Origin: an uncultured Lachnospiraceae bacterium
Lineage (GTDB): Bacteria > Bacillota > Clostridia > Lachnospirales > Lachnospiraceae
Direction of reading: 5' to 3'
NCBI GenBank assembly: GCA_905209075.1
Contig: CAJLRL010000025.1
Span: 1 to 34,202 of the forward strand
DNA: 34,202 nucleotides
Within the stretch, counting starts at the first letter, position 1; each line of letters begins with the position of its first letter. The notes under the pieces are model-generated. The model was not told the DNA's origin and did not search any database. It saw only the letters and a list, made by a program, of their open reading frames with translations. A program made the position numbers and the translations under genes. Of this stretch, positions 1-6,913 are shown piece by piece.

Positions 1-120
1 TTAGCAACAAGAGGGAAACATCCTAACTGGCTGTTAGGTGGTGTATTCCCTACAATTTATATATTAGGAGGAGTTAAAAAGAAAAATTCCAGCAAGTGTT
101 GGAATAGAACTGGTAGTTAA
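1..120 (+). CDS. C-terminal end of an unidentified hydrophobic protein (partial, 5' end outside window)
   Basis: Frame 1 is open from the first base and stops at TAA 118-120, giving 39 residues. They include a hydrophobic stretch (NWLLGGVFPTIYILGG) followed by a Lys/Arg-rich tail, which looks like the last membrane segment and cytoplasmic end of a membrane protein. No start codon lies inside the window, so the gene begins upstream. The family is not recognised. An untranslated chance frame cannot be excluded. Confidence 0.4.
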   Translation, partial: LATRGKHPNWLLGGVFPTIYILGGVKKKNSSKCWNRTGS

Positions 121-158
121 TTTTGAATATTTACAGATATAAGAGGTAATCAACAATA

Positions 159-650
159 ATGGAATACGAACACATAACACACTCCTTTGAGCCGGTCTAC
201 GACAAAAACAGCCGCATACTCATCCTCGGCACTCTGCCGTCCGTTGCATCGCGGGAAAACAATTTCTACTACGGACACAAACAGAACCGTTTCTGGAAGC
301 TTTTGGCGCACCTTTTGGATGAACCGGTGCCGGAGGCTATAGATGAGAAAAAACATATGCTGCTTAATAACCACATAGCTATATGGGATGTCATACAAAG
401 CTGTGACATCAAGGGTTCCAGTGACAGCAGTATCAAAAATGTAGAGCCGACCGATATAAGAAAAATCCTCGACACGGCTGATATAAAGCAGGTCATTGCA
501 AACGGAAATAAGGCAGGACAGCTTTACAAAAAGTATCAGCTTCCGCTTACAGGATTGGCAGCCGTAATTCTCCCATCGACAAGTCCTGCAAATGCAGCGT
601 GGACTTTTGAAAAGCTTTGTAAAAGATGGGGAGAATACATTAAAAAATAA
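159..650 (+). CDS. DNA-deoxyinosine glycosylase (uracil-DNA glycosylase superfamily, family 6-like)
   Basis: 163 residues, the usual length for the family. It should remove hypoxanthine (deaminated adenine) from DNA as the first step of base excision repair in the cytoplasm. Seen in the sequence: the N-terminal strand and active-site loop GTLPSVASRENNFYYGHKQN (about residues 24-43) followed by RFW, which is the family signature, and the C-terminal LPSTSPAN motif (about 138-145) that corresponds to the DNA-intercalation loop of UDG-fold enzymes. The start is an ATG with a weak AGAGG about 11 bases upstream. It is monocistronic and convergent with the DUF2798 gene, sharing the hairpin at 674-717. 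Assignment to the UDG superfamily is firm. The exact substrate is inferred from family resemblance. Confidence 0.85.
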   Translation: MEYEHITHSFEPVYDKNSRILILGTLPSVASRENNFYYGHKQNRFWKLLAHLLDEPVPEAIDEKKHMLLNNHIAIWDVIQSCDIKGSSDSSIKNVEPTDIRKILDTADIKQVIANGNKAGQLYKKYQLPLTGLAAVILPSTSPANAAWTFEKLCKRWGEYIKK

Positions 651-673
651 ATATAAAAATTTCCCACATCTTA

Positions 674-717
674 ATGTACTCTCAGAATGCTTCATTTAGA
701 AGAGTCCGAGAGTACAT
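674..717. terminator. Inverted repeat between convergent genes
   Basis: Perfect 10-bp arms ATGTACTCTC (674-683) and GAGAGTACAT (708-717) lie between the 3' ends of the glycosylase gene and the minus-strand DUF2798 gene. No good T-run follows on either side, so it may be a weak bidirectional terminator or an mRNA 3'-end stabiliser. Confidence 0.5.
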
Positions 718-744
718 ATTATTGCAGGAAGTTAAGATAAATAA

Positions 745-1209
745 TTATTGTTCGCGGAAAATCTTTCCGAATATGAATCTTACGAGTGGACCGGCTGCAA
801 AAAGCTGCCAGAAGAAAGCCATTGGGAAGTTTCTTACTGTAAGCTGGCAGTAAGTAGCAAACATCTGTGTATTAAATCCGCCATTGAAGAGAATTGTTGC
901 AATAAAGCTCATCATAGGGCACATAAACCATACGGAAAAGATAGATATTGCAAGAATGATAGCGATAGGTCTGTCTTTTCCCGGTGTGACGATCTTGAAA
1001 GCACATTTCTTGGCAAGTGGGCCTGCGATGAAAGTGTCGAGTACAAAACCTGCAACGATCATGATAGGAAATTCACCTAAGGCTGCTCCAAATACGAAAT
1101 TCTTCATTCCACCTGTCTCAATGGCAATATTGTAGCAGATCATGGCATAAACCATGACAAGCACCATCATGATAGTAAAAATTGTTTCCTGAAATCTGTT
1201 CTTTGGCAT
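745..1209 (-). CDS. DUF2798-family membrane protein
   Basis: 154 residues with four predicted transmembrane segments arranged as two similar halves. Each half has a hydrophobic helix followed by a conserved F-P/N-F-P type helix and a basic end (for example GEFPIMIVAGFVLDTFIAGP and RNFPMAFFWQLFAAGPLVRF). This is the pattern of two DUF2798 repeats; the biochemical function of the family is not known. The start is set at ATG 1207-1209 because AGGAGG (complement of 1221-1226) lies 11 bases upstream; the longer open frame to 1368 runs through the leader terminator and is not credible. It is expressed from its own promoter at about 1387-1416, and the leader contains a strong intrinsic terminator, so expression is probably attenuated. 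Confidence 0.75.
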   Translation of the reverse strand: MPKNRFQETIFTIMMVLVMVYAMICYNIAIETGGMKNFVFGAALGEFPIMIVAGFVLDTFIAGPLAKKCAFKIVTPGKDRPIAIILAISIFSVWFMCPMMSFIATILFNGGFNTQMFATYCQLTVRNFPMAFFWQLFAAGPLVRFIFGKIFREQ

Positions 1210-1320
1210 TTTTCTTAAATCCTCCTGATAAAAATAAAATTGGTGGTTATTACTATGATAGCTGCAATGATCGGAACGGGGGCAAGTGTATAGAAACCGT
1301 TCATATATGTAAAAAGCACA

Positions 1321-1360
1321 AAAAAATAGACAGAGGGAAACTTTCGTCTCGCTCTGTCTA
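1321..1360 (-). terminator. Intrinsic terminator inside the DUF2798 gene leader
   Basis: Read on the minus strand, 9-bp arms TAGACAGAG / CTCTGTCTA (complements of 1352-1360 and 1327-1335) enclose a C.C mismatch, a 5-bp stem GAGAC/GTTTC and a GAAA tetraloop. A T-run (complement of 1321-1327) follows directly. It lies between the putative promoter and the start codon, with no gene upstream of it on this strand, so it would end a leader RNA of roughly 60 nt. Confidence 0.75.
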
Positions 1361-1386
1361 AGCTGCAACTACCATTAATTGTCGAT

Positions 1387-1437
1387 AGTGTATCACAGAT
1401 AAAATATAAAAATCAATAGGAAGTTGGTACTATTGAT
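1387..1437 (-). promoter_or_regulatory. Promoter of the DUF2798 gene with an overlapping inverted repeat
   Basis: On the minus strand: -35 TTGATT (complement of 1411-1416), 18-bp spacer, -10 TACACT (complement of 1387-1392). An inverted repeat ATCAATAG (1412-1419) / CTATTGAT (1430-1437) overlaps the -35 box and looks like an operator. The regulator is unknown. Confidence 0.5.
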
Positions 1438-1523
1438 AAATTTATGCAGGAGTCAAATTAATGTGAGTATACAAGCCGTAATATGGTAAAATAATAACAA
1501 ATTCAAAAGGAGGCATTTACATT

Positions 1524-1919
1524 ATGAAAACGGAAATTAATATTAAGGTCAAGGTAGTTATTGGCATTGCCGCACTTCTGATAAGCAGCATGGTGGTATC
1601 GTTCATTACATTCGAGTATAAAAAAGACTGGATAATGCTTATAGCAGTGATCGTTACGGCTCTGGTATTTTTAAAGGCATTTAGCTGTGACGAAATTGAA
1701 CTGTCTATTTACAACAAACTGGGAAAGCATCTGAAGGTTATATCAATAATTCTGGTTCTGCTCGGACTTAGCCTGCTACCTGACTCGTTAGGTGAACGTA
1801 TGTCAGAAGGCGCAGGGAGAATAGGATATTGCCTTTCATATATTTTCTGGTTTACGGGTTTATATTTACACAATATACGTTCAAAATATAAGGAGATAAA
1901 AGAGGAAAAATGCAGATAA
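1524..1919 (+). CDS. Small integral membrane protein, unknown function
   Basis: 131 residues. Four hydrophobic segments are visible: about 10-28, 36-52, 70-86 and 100-115. The C-terminal end is charged (SKYKEIKEEK) and probably cytoplasmic. The start is supported by AAGGAGG about 10 bases upstream of ATG 1524. I do not recognise a family and see no catalytic motif. It stands alone between the divergent DUF2798 gene and the Fic gene. Confidence 0.6.
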   Translation: MKTEINIKVKVVIGIAALLISSMVVSFITFEYKKDWIMLIAVIVTALVFLKAFSCDEIELSIYNKLGKHLKVISIILVLLGLSLLPDSLGERMSEGAGRIGYCLSYIFWFTGLYLHNIRSKYKEIKEEKCR

Positions 1920-2028
1920 AGAAGGTTGCGGTTCTCTGATAAAAGTTGCATCCCATAAAGAGGGCGAAGTGATTTTTTATGGAAGAAAATAGGAAACGGC
2001 AAAACATAATCCGTTTTTATGACACAAA

Positions 2029-2060
2029 AAGTGGATATATTTTGCCACTTGTTGTATAAT
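2029..2060 (+). promoter_or_regulatory. Promoter of the first Fic gene with an inverted repeat
   Basis: A consensus -10 TATAAT sits at 2055-2060, 34 bases before the Fic start codon. The -35 position (about 2032-2037) is poor. An inverted repeat AAGTGG (2029-2034) / CCACTT (2045-2050) covers the -35 area. This would suit control by a DNA-binding protein, possibly the Fic protein's own N-terminal HTH (inference). Confidence 0.4.
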
Positions 2061-2093
2061 AATACCGACGATATTTATCAGTGAGGATTTGAA

Positions 2094-2990
2094 ATGGAAT
2101 ATATTAGTGTAAAAGAGGCGGCAAAGAAATGGAATTTATCTGATAGAAGTGTAAGGAATTATTGTGCAAATGGGAAAATACCGGGAGCCATACTTCATGG
2201 AAATGCATGGAAAATACCGGAGGCGGCAAAAAAACCTGCAAGAAAGCAACGGCAGGGTAAAGTACCGAAGGATTTGTTAGCGAGGTTGCGGCTTGAAAAA
2301 GATGCCGGGATACCTGGAGGAATTTATCATAAAGTCCAGATAGAACTGACTTATAATTCCAATCATATAGAAGGAAGCAGGCTTACACATGATCAGACGA
2401 GGTATATTTTTGAAACCAATACAATTGGTATTTCAGATGAGACAATAAAAGTAGATGATATTGTGGAAACAGCTAACCATTTCAAATGCATAGATCAGGT
2501 AATTGATATGGCAAATTTTATGCTGAGTGAGTCATTTGTAAAACAACTTCATCTACTGCTCAAATCAGGTACATCTGACAGTCGAAAAAGCTGGTTTGCA
2601 GTGGGTGATTATAAGAGATTTGAAAATGAGGTAGGTGGAAAGGAGACAACAAAGCCGTCTGATGTTCCCAAAGCTATGAAAAAACTCTTAAAAGAGTATA
2701 ATGCAAATAAGCATAAATCGCTAAAGGAAATTATTGATTTTCATTATAAATTTGAAAATATACATCCATTTCAAGATGGAAATGGACGAGTCGGACGCCT
2801 TATAATGTTTAAGGAATGTCTGAGAAATGGAATTACACCATTTATTATAAGTGATGATATTAAGCAATATTATTACAGAGGGTTAAATGAATGGAAAAAT
2901 GAACCGGGATATCTGATGGACACTTGTTTGACAGCACAGGATCGTTTTAAAGCATATATGGATTATTTCGGATTGGAATACACAGATTAA
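2094..2990 (+). CDS. Fic-domain protein (class II) with N-terminal helix-turn-helix
   Basis: 298 residues. Residues 1-45 resemble a MerR/excisionase-type HTH (ISVKEAAKKWNLSDRSVRNY, with GAILHGNAWKIP as the wing). The Fic core follows, with the complete active-site motif HPFQDGNGRVGR starting at His224. Such enzymes usually transfer AMP from ATP to a hydroxyl side chain of a target protein. An auto-inhibitory motif of the [S/T]xxxE[G/N] type is present as S89-NHI-E93-G94, N-terminal to the core, placing it in class II; Glu93 would block productive ATP binding until relieved. All key residues are intact. The HTH suggests it also acts as a transcription factor, probably on its own promoter. The target protein cannot be deduced. 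Confidence 0.85.
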   Translation: MEYISVKEAAKKWNLSDRSVRNYCANGKIPGAILHGNAWKIPEAAKKPARKQRQGKVPKDLLARLRLEKDAGIPGGIYHKVQIELTYNSNHIEGSRLTHDQTRYIFETNTIGISDETIKVDDIVETANHFKCIDQVIDMANFMLSESFVKQLHLLLKSGTSDSRKSWFAVGDYKRFENEVGGKETTKPSDVPKAMKKLLKEYNANKHKSLKEIIDFHYKFENIHPFQDGNGRVGRLIMFKECLRNGITPFIISDDIKQYYYRGLNEWKNEPGYLMDTCLTAQDRFKAYMDYFGLEYTD

Positions 2991-2999
2991 AGGAGCAAT

Positions 3000-3363
3000 A
3001 TGACAATAAACAATAATGATAGTTGGTGAAGTAGGTGGAAAACTTGCCGGAAATTGCATGGTCTGGTGGAACAACCGTGTGAAAACCGGACACAGGGCAA
3101 GTGTAGCAATCGGCTTGCTGAGCGAATTCTGGAATCAGGGAATTGGAACAAGAATGTTTCAAGAAATGATAAAAATAGCAGAAAACAATCCGAAGATATT
3201 GCAGATGGAATTAGATTTTATCGAGGGCAACAGCAGAGCTAGAGCACTTTATGAAAAAATGGGATTTAGGATTACAGGTACAAATTTTAATGCTATAAGG
3301 CAGAAGGACGGAACTTTGTGCAATGAGTATTCAATGATAAGGGAAATAAATAGACCGGTTTGA
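3000..3363 (+). pseudogene. GNAT acetyltransferase, N-terminally truncated
   Basis: The open frame from 3016 encodes 115 residues that match only the C-terminal two thirds of a GNAT acetyltransferase: the acetyl-CoA loop FWNQGIGTRMF (Q/R-x-x-G-x-G/A form) and the motif B segment NSRARALYEKMGF. The first 50-60 residues (strand 1, helices 1-2) are absent. A well-spaced AGGAG precedes ATG 3000, but that frame reads only nine codons before TGA, so the original start is now out of frame with the body. This suggests a deletion plus frameshift. It might still be translated from ATG 3016, but a complete fold is unlikely. The stop overlaps the region upstream of the TetR gene. Confidence 0.65.
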
Positions 3364-3385
3364 CAGATGAGTTAGTTTATGCTAA

Positions 3386-3401
3386 CATAACATATGTTAT
3401 G
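3386..3401. promoter_or_regulatory. Perfect 16-bp palindrome over the TetR gene start (putative operator)
   Basis: CATAACATATGTTATG reads identically on both strands and includes the ATG start codon (3399-3401) of the TetR gene. The half-site CATAACA recurs as an inverted repeat downstream of the same gene at 4034-4059, which supports binding by the encoded regulator. Confidence 0.55.
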
Positions 3402-4007
3402 GAAGATGAGCGCAGAAAACAGACAGAGCAAAATCTCATAAAATCCGGCGAAGCGGAGTTCCTTTCAAAGGGATATGTCAAGGCAAATCTCAGAGATATC
3501 TGCAAAGCTGCAGGTGTTACAACAGGAGCATTCTATTTTTCTTTTGAAAATAAGGAGGCACTGCTTGCAGCCATTTTAGATCCGGTGATAGCTGAATACA
3601 GGAATATGTGCAGCGGGCTTGCTAAAAGGGAAGAGGATGATCCGGGCACAGCGGAGGATAATGAGAGACTTATGATGGAGTATCTGTCCGCACACCGTGC
3701 GGAGGTGATCATACTGATGGAAAAATCCGGGGGCAGCCGTTATGAGGGTTTCCGGAAGCAGGTCGATGCACAGATGCAGGCGGCATTTACAAGTTATTTT
3801 ACAAAATTCATGGGTAAAAGCCCTGATCCGGAGCTTATAAGGATTTTGGTTGCCATGAGGCTTTGCGGCTATATGGAACTGGTAAAAGGAGATTATACTG
3901 TGAAAGAGAGAGTCCGACTGGCGAAAGAGATTGGCATACACGCCGATGCTGGAACAATTTCACTAATTAAATATTTAAAAGAAGATTCAGAAGCCTATCG
4001 CAGATGA
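3399..4007 (+). CDS. TetR/AcrR-family transcriptional regulator
   Basis: 202 residues. The N-terminal HTH is clear (residues about 8-55: helix ENLIKSGEAEFLSKGY, then LRDICKAAGVTTGAFYFSFE), followed by a ligand-binding helical domain without identifiable specificity. The start is placed at ATG 3399; a TTG at 3360 is also in frame but would add 13 residues, has no ribosome site and overlaps the GNAT stop. The gene lies just upstream of a membrane-anchored methyltransferase that has its own promoter. Matching palindromes over the start codon and in the downstream intergenic region suggest autoregulation and control of the methyltransferase. Confidence 0.85.
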   Translation: MEDERRKQTEQNLIKSGEAEFLSKGYVKANLRDICKAAGVTTGAFYFSFENKEALLAAILDPVIAEYRNMCSGLAKREEDDPGTAEDNERLMMEYLSAHRAEVIILMEKSGGSRYEGFRKQVDAQMQAAFTSYFTKFMGKSPDPELIRILVAMRLCGYMELVKGDYTVKERVRLAKEIGIHADAGTISLIKYLKEDSEAYRR

Positions 4008-4033
4008 TGCGGTGGGCTTTTTCTATTGCAAAA

Positions 4034-4059
4034 CATAACAAAACATATTATTTGTTATG
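4034..4059. promoter_or_regulatory. Second CATAACA-type inverted repeat (putative TetR operator)
   Basis: Arms CATAACAAA (4034-4042) and TTTGTTATG (4051-4059) are perfect 9-bp inverted repeats with an 8-base spacer. They share the half-site of the palindrome at 3386-3401. The site is about 50 bases upstream of the methyltransferase promoter. Confidence 0.55.
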
Positions 4060-4106
4060 CTAAGATGGCTGGAAATGTATACATGAATAAAACATATATG
4101 AGTATA

Positions 4107-4135
4107 TTGAAAAGTTATGCATGGATAATTAAAAT
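4107..4135 (+). promoter_or_regulatory. Promoter of the methyltransferase gene
   Basis: -35 TTGAAA (4107-4112), 17-base spacer, -10 TAAAAT (4130-4135), about 65 bases before the start codon. It matches the vegetative sigma factor consensus well. Confidence 0.6.
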
Positions 4136-4200
4136 TATGAAATTTTGTGGTCTGATATATCAATTTAAAATGCGCTCGAATATTGAGATAGGAGGATTAT

Positions 4201-4992
4201 ATGATGAACGAAAAAACTAATTACGGAAACTGGGTACCTGAGAAAGCACTTTACATGTTGTTTGGGCTGGCGGCAGTTTTTCTTGTGGCAGCGGTTATAT
4301 GTGGTGTGTGCGTGAAAGTGCCTGTGGCAGCAGTGATCTGCGCAGTGATTTGTGTACTGACGCTTGCTATGGCTGTGTATATGTTTGTCTGTCATGAAAA
4401 GTTTGCATTTGGAAAGGGCAACATGATGGCTGGAGTGCATAAACATCTGGTGGAGCATCTTGAGTGGGACGGAAACGGACAACTGCTCGATATCGGCTGT
4501 GGTGCGGCAGCACTTACCATAAGATGTGCAAAGGCATTTCCGAAGGCAAAGATCACAGCAATGGACTACTGGGGAGCACAGTGGAATTATGCCAAGGAGC
4601 AGTGCGAGAGAAATGCAAAGCTGGAGGGCGTTTACGACCGTATCACTTTCCAAAAGGGAGATGCTGCGAAACTGGATTATGCTGACGAGACATTTGATGC
4701 GGCAGTAAGCAATTTTGTGTTCCACGAGGTACATTCAGCAAAAGATAAAAGAGATGTCGTAAGAGAGGCTCTGCGCGTGGTAAAAAAGGGCGGCGCATTT
4801 TCATTTCAGGATATGTTTTCACAGAAAGCATTGTACGGAAATATGGATGAATTTGTAGAGTCACTAAAGGCAGATGGAATTTCTGAAATCCATTACATAG
4901 GAAACCTCGAAAAGAAGCTGGATTTCATACCGGGCTATGTGAGCGCACCATGGATGATAAGCGGAATGGGAATTATCTACGGCAGAAAATAA
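4201..4992 (+). CDS. Membrane-anchored class I SAM-dependent methyltransferase
   Basis: 263 residues. Two transmembrane helices occupy about residues 16-38 and 41-63, followed by a soluble class I (Rossmann) methyltransferase domain. SAM motif I is LLDIGCGAAALTI (about residues 96-108), followed by the acidic loop ITAMDYW, the GDAAKLDYADETFD motif and the VSNFVFHEV segment (motif IV-like). The substrate cannot be told; the catalytic domain resembles the ubiquinone/menaquinone-type and small-molecule methyltransferases. Two adjacent ATGs (4201, 4204) follow AGGAGG at about 4191, and either could be used. The gene is separate from but probably controlled by the upstream TetR regulator. Confidence 0.75.
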   Translation: MMNEKTNYGNWVPEKALYMLFGLAAVFLVAAVICGVCVKVPVAAVICAVICVLTLAMAVYMFVCHEKFAFGKGNMMAGVHKHLVEHLEWDGNGQLLDIGCGAAALTIRCAKAFPKAKITAMDYWGAQWNYAKEQCERNAKLEGVYDRITFQKGDAAKLDYADETFDAAVSNFVFHEVHSAKDKRDVVREALRVVKKGGAFSFQDMFSQKALYGNMDEFVESLKADGISEIHYIGNLEKKLDFIPGYVSAPWMISGMGIIYGRK

Positions 4993-5198
4993 TGGCGTAA
5001 ATGATAAAATTTTTCATTGGTTTTCTGGAAGGCAGAATAATGAGCTGTTTCAAATAACAGGTCGAATTTTATAAGGGAAAAAACATCGATAACTCTGTCA
5101 AATAATGTATACTGTAACTAAATTATTACTGTTTGGACATTAGGCAAATTATTGTCAGGTTATGTGCATATAGTAGATTATTATATGATTAGAGGTAA

Positions 5199-5597
5199 GG
5201 AGATATATACACCACATATAATGTATATAATGCAATAGCAGAGGCTTCATCCGAGGACAATGTGGCAGCCGCAGAACAGCTTATGGCAGATCTGACAGGA
5301 TCATATCAGGAACTGTGGCCGGTTATTCTTGCGGATGAATACAAACAGACATGGCTTGATAACTGTAAGGAACTGGTCGGTGAAGAAAATGCTCAGGCTG
5401 CATTTGATAAACTCTCATCAATGGTTTCGGGCGAAATATATGGTGAAGAAGCGGTAAAGGCATATGCAGATGGAAAAGGTGTTTATGAATGCCATTTTAC
5501 ACAGCAGGTAGCAAAACTCGAATTTGACGGAGATGACTCTGTGATAAAGGGCTGTAATCGTTGCTGGTCGCACTGTCAGGTGCGAACAGTAACATAA
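5199..5597 (+). pseudogene. Decayed secreted or metal-binding-type protein gene (fragment)
   Basis: An open frame runs from 5199 to TAA 5595-5597, but the only in-frame start near its beginning is GTG 5262, which cuts into an evident helix (the frame upstream reads YNVYNAIAEASSEDN in phase). An AAGGAG at 5197-5202 sits where a signal peptide would be expected, but the ATG after it (5221) is in another frame and stops after five codons. The body (GSYQELWPVILADEYKQTWL ... EEAVKAYADGKGVYECHFTQ) has the look of a secreted ligand-binding domain, perhaps related to ZinT-like proteins, but this is a weak recollection. The end (after VIKGC) departs from any recognisable fold, suggesting a 3' truncation too. 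Both signal peptide and C-terminus seem lost. Confidence 0.45.
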
Positions 5598-5647
5598 TTT
5601 AATCTAAAACTTACTAATAAATTTCATAGTTACTTCAAAAAGGTCTG

Positions 5648-5686
5648 CCTTCAAGTTATAATTAAACAAAGACAATAACTTGAAGG
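5648..5686. promoter_or_regulatory. Inverted repeat over the HxlR gene ribosome site (putative operator)
   Basis: Perfect 12-bp arms CCTTCAAGTTAT (5648-5659) and ATAACTTGAAGG (5675-5686) with a 15-base spacer. The right arm contains the AAGG ribosome site of the HxlR gene. This could be a DNA operator for HxlR (known to bind palindromes) or an RNA hairpin hiding the ribosome site. Confidence 0.6.
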
Positions 5687-5695
5687 TGATTTTTT

Positions 5696-6079
5696 ATGGC
5701 AAAATACAAAAAAAAATTAGATGAAGATATCCGATGTCCTCTTGAATATGGTCTTGCGGTATTTGGCGGCAAATGGAAATCGCGTATAATATGCGTGCTT
5801 TCTGCAAACAGTAAACTCCGTTACAGTGAGATCCGCAAGGAGCTGTACAATATCACAGATGCAGTTCTTGCAGCAACGCTTAAGGATCTTATAGCGGATG
5901 GAATAGTTGACAGGAAATCGTATGATGAGATACCACCGAGAGTAGAGTATTCGCTTACGGAAAAAGGAACTTCGGTTGTTCCGATATTGCAAAGTATCTG
6001 TCAGTGGTCAGATATTTTTTACAAAGAAGATGTGGAAAATGAGATGACACAGTGCCAGAAATGTGACTATCACAGATAG
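5696..6079 (+). CDS. HxlR-family winged-helix transcriptional regulator
   Basis: 127 residues, typical for the family. Seen: CPLEYGLAVFGGKWKSRIICVL (the HxlR signature, about residues 14-35), then LRYSEIRKELYNITDAVLAATLKDL (recognition helix region) and the wing VEYSLTEKGTSVVPIL. One Cys at position 14 (a common redox-sensing position in this family) plus Cys residues in the tail (TQCQKCDYH) could give thiol or metal sensitivity (inference). ATG 5696 follows AAGGTGA. A perfect inverted repeat overlaps its ribosome site, suggesting autoregulation. Its regulated gene is uncertain because both neighbours are broken; the Fe-S locus downstream is possible. Confidence 0.85.
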   Translation: MAKYKKKLDEDIRCPLEYGLAVFGGKWKSRIICVLSANSKLRYSEIRKELYNITDAVLAATLKDLIADGIVDRKSYDEIPPRVEYSLTEKGTSVVPILQSICQWSDIFYKEDVENEMTQCQKCDYHR

Positions 6080-6101
6080 AGTGGTTTGAAGAAATCTGTT
6101 A

Positions 6102-6338
6102 GATAAAGTAAGACAATGTAAGACAAATATTATTGTATATGAAATAAAAGAATATGATTTCGAAGGTGGAACAAAGGAAATGCTTGCGCAGATACATTAT
6201 GTGCTTGTGCATCCAGACTATCAGGGTTGGGGCATTGCCGGACAGATGATCGAATATTTAAAGGACAAATACAAAGACGTCTTATATATCGAGGGAATGC
6301 CAAAGGAGAAGGATAATTATAAATTGTATTTAAAATAA
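6102..6338 (+). pseudogene. GNAT acetyltransferase remnant (central part only)
   Basis: A frame open through 6102-6338 encodes IIVYEIKEYDF ... HYVLVHPDYQGWGIAGQMIE (acetyl-CoA binding loop) and a following LKDKYKDVLYIEGMP strand, then ends at KEKDNYKLYLK. Full members continue with a YxKxGF segment that is missing here, and the N-terminal strand and helices are also gone. From ATG 6180 it would give only 52 residues. It ends 14 bases before the NifX-like gene start and is best regarded as a gene remnant left by deletion. Confidence 0.6.
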
Positions 6339-6352
6339 GGAGATAAGATAAA

Positions 6353-6760
6353 ATGAAATTAGCAGTAACATACGAAAACGGACAGATTTTCCAGCATTTT
6401 GGACATACAGAGCAGTTTAAAGTGTACGATATCGAAGATAATAAAATAGTAAACACACAGGTCGTAGATACAAACGGACAGGGGCATGGAGCACTTGCAG
6501 GTTTCTTAAACACAGCAGATATTGATGTACTTATCTGTGGAGGAATCGGAGGAGGTGCACAGGCAGCACTTGCTGCGGCAGGAATCAAGCTTTTTGGTGG
6601 TGTATCAGGTGATGCGGATGAGGCTGTAAAAGCATACATTGAAGGCAATCTTGCATACAATCCTGACGTTCATTGTACACATCATGATCATGAGGATGGT
6701 CATTCGTGCGGAGAACATCATTGTGGTGAGGACAAGCACGGCTGTGCGGGAAATCATTAA
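6353..6760 (+). CDS. NifX/NifB-type dinitrogenase Fe-Mo cofactor domain protein with His/Cys-rich tail
   Basis: 135 residues. Residues 1-105 form the Nitro_FeMo-Co domain (starts MKLAVTYENGQIFQHFGHTEQF, split here as MKLAVTYENGQIFQHF + GHTEQF; core LICGGIGGGAQAALAAAGI; then LFGGVSGDADEAVKAYIEG). The last ~25 residues alternate His and Cys (CTHHDHEDGHSCGEHHCGED), a likely metal-binding tail. These small proteins bind Fe-S or other metal cofactors; they are common in non-diazotrophs, so the gene does not imply nitrogen fixation. AGGAG precedes ATG 6353. Its position 145 bases before the sufC-sufB pair suggests a role in Fe-S or metal delivery (inference). The intervening stretch has its own promoter, so cotranscription is not certain. 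Confidence 0.8.
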   Translation: MKLAVTYENGQIFQHFGHTEQFKVYDIEDNKIVNTQVVDTNGQGHGALAGFLNTADIDVLICGGIGGGAQAALAAAGIKLFGGVSGDADEAVKAYIEGNLAYNPDVHCTHHDHEDGHSCGEHHCGEDKHGCAGNH

Positions 6761-6811
6761 TTGTCATCCGGGCCACTATGTATTTTAGTGAATACCAGGG
6801 CTTTTATGCTA

Positions 6812-6838
6812 TGTAAACGTTTACTATTATGTTATAAT
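6812..6838 (+). promoter_or_regulatory. sufC promoter with LacI/CcpA-like palindrome
   Basis: A consensus -10 TATAAT lies at 6833-6838. Just upstream is the perfect palindrome GTAAACGTTTAC (6813-6824), within TGTAAACGTTTACT, which closely fits the cre/LacI-family operator form. It occupies the -35 region, so a bound protein would block initiation. Confidence 0.5.
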
Positions 6839-6913
6839 GGCATGGAAAAACAGATGGAACAGCGGAAAACATATTTTGAAGCTGTATCATAAATAAAAAA
6901 CGAGGTGAAAATT

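Noticed and set aside
745..1368. Longer 207-residue version of the DUF2798 protein
   Set aside because: The extra 53 residues would be read through the leader terminator; AGGAGG before ATG 1209 marks the true start.
1321..1380. Guanidine-II, fluoride or other known riboswitch in the DUF2798 leader
   Set aside because: The ACGA in the hairpin is part of the stem and tetraloop, not an ACGR loop, and there is no second hairpin. No fluoride consensus is present either. Kept only as an unexplained terminator.
4026..4220. Small protein gene between TetR and the methyltransferase
   Set aside because: The frame spans the operator-like repeat and the methyltransferase promoter and has no ribosome site.
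6353..6760. Evidence of nitrogen fixation
   Set aside because: Small NifX/NifB-type domain proteins are common in non-fixing anaerobes, and no nifHDK or related genes are in the window.
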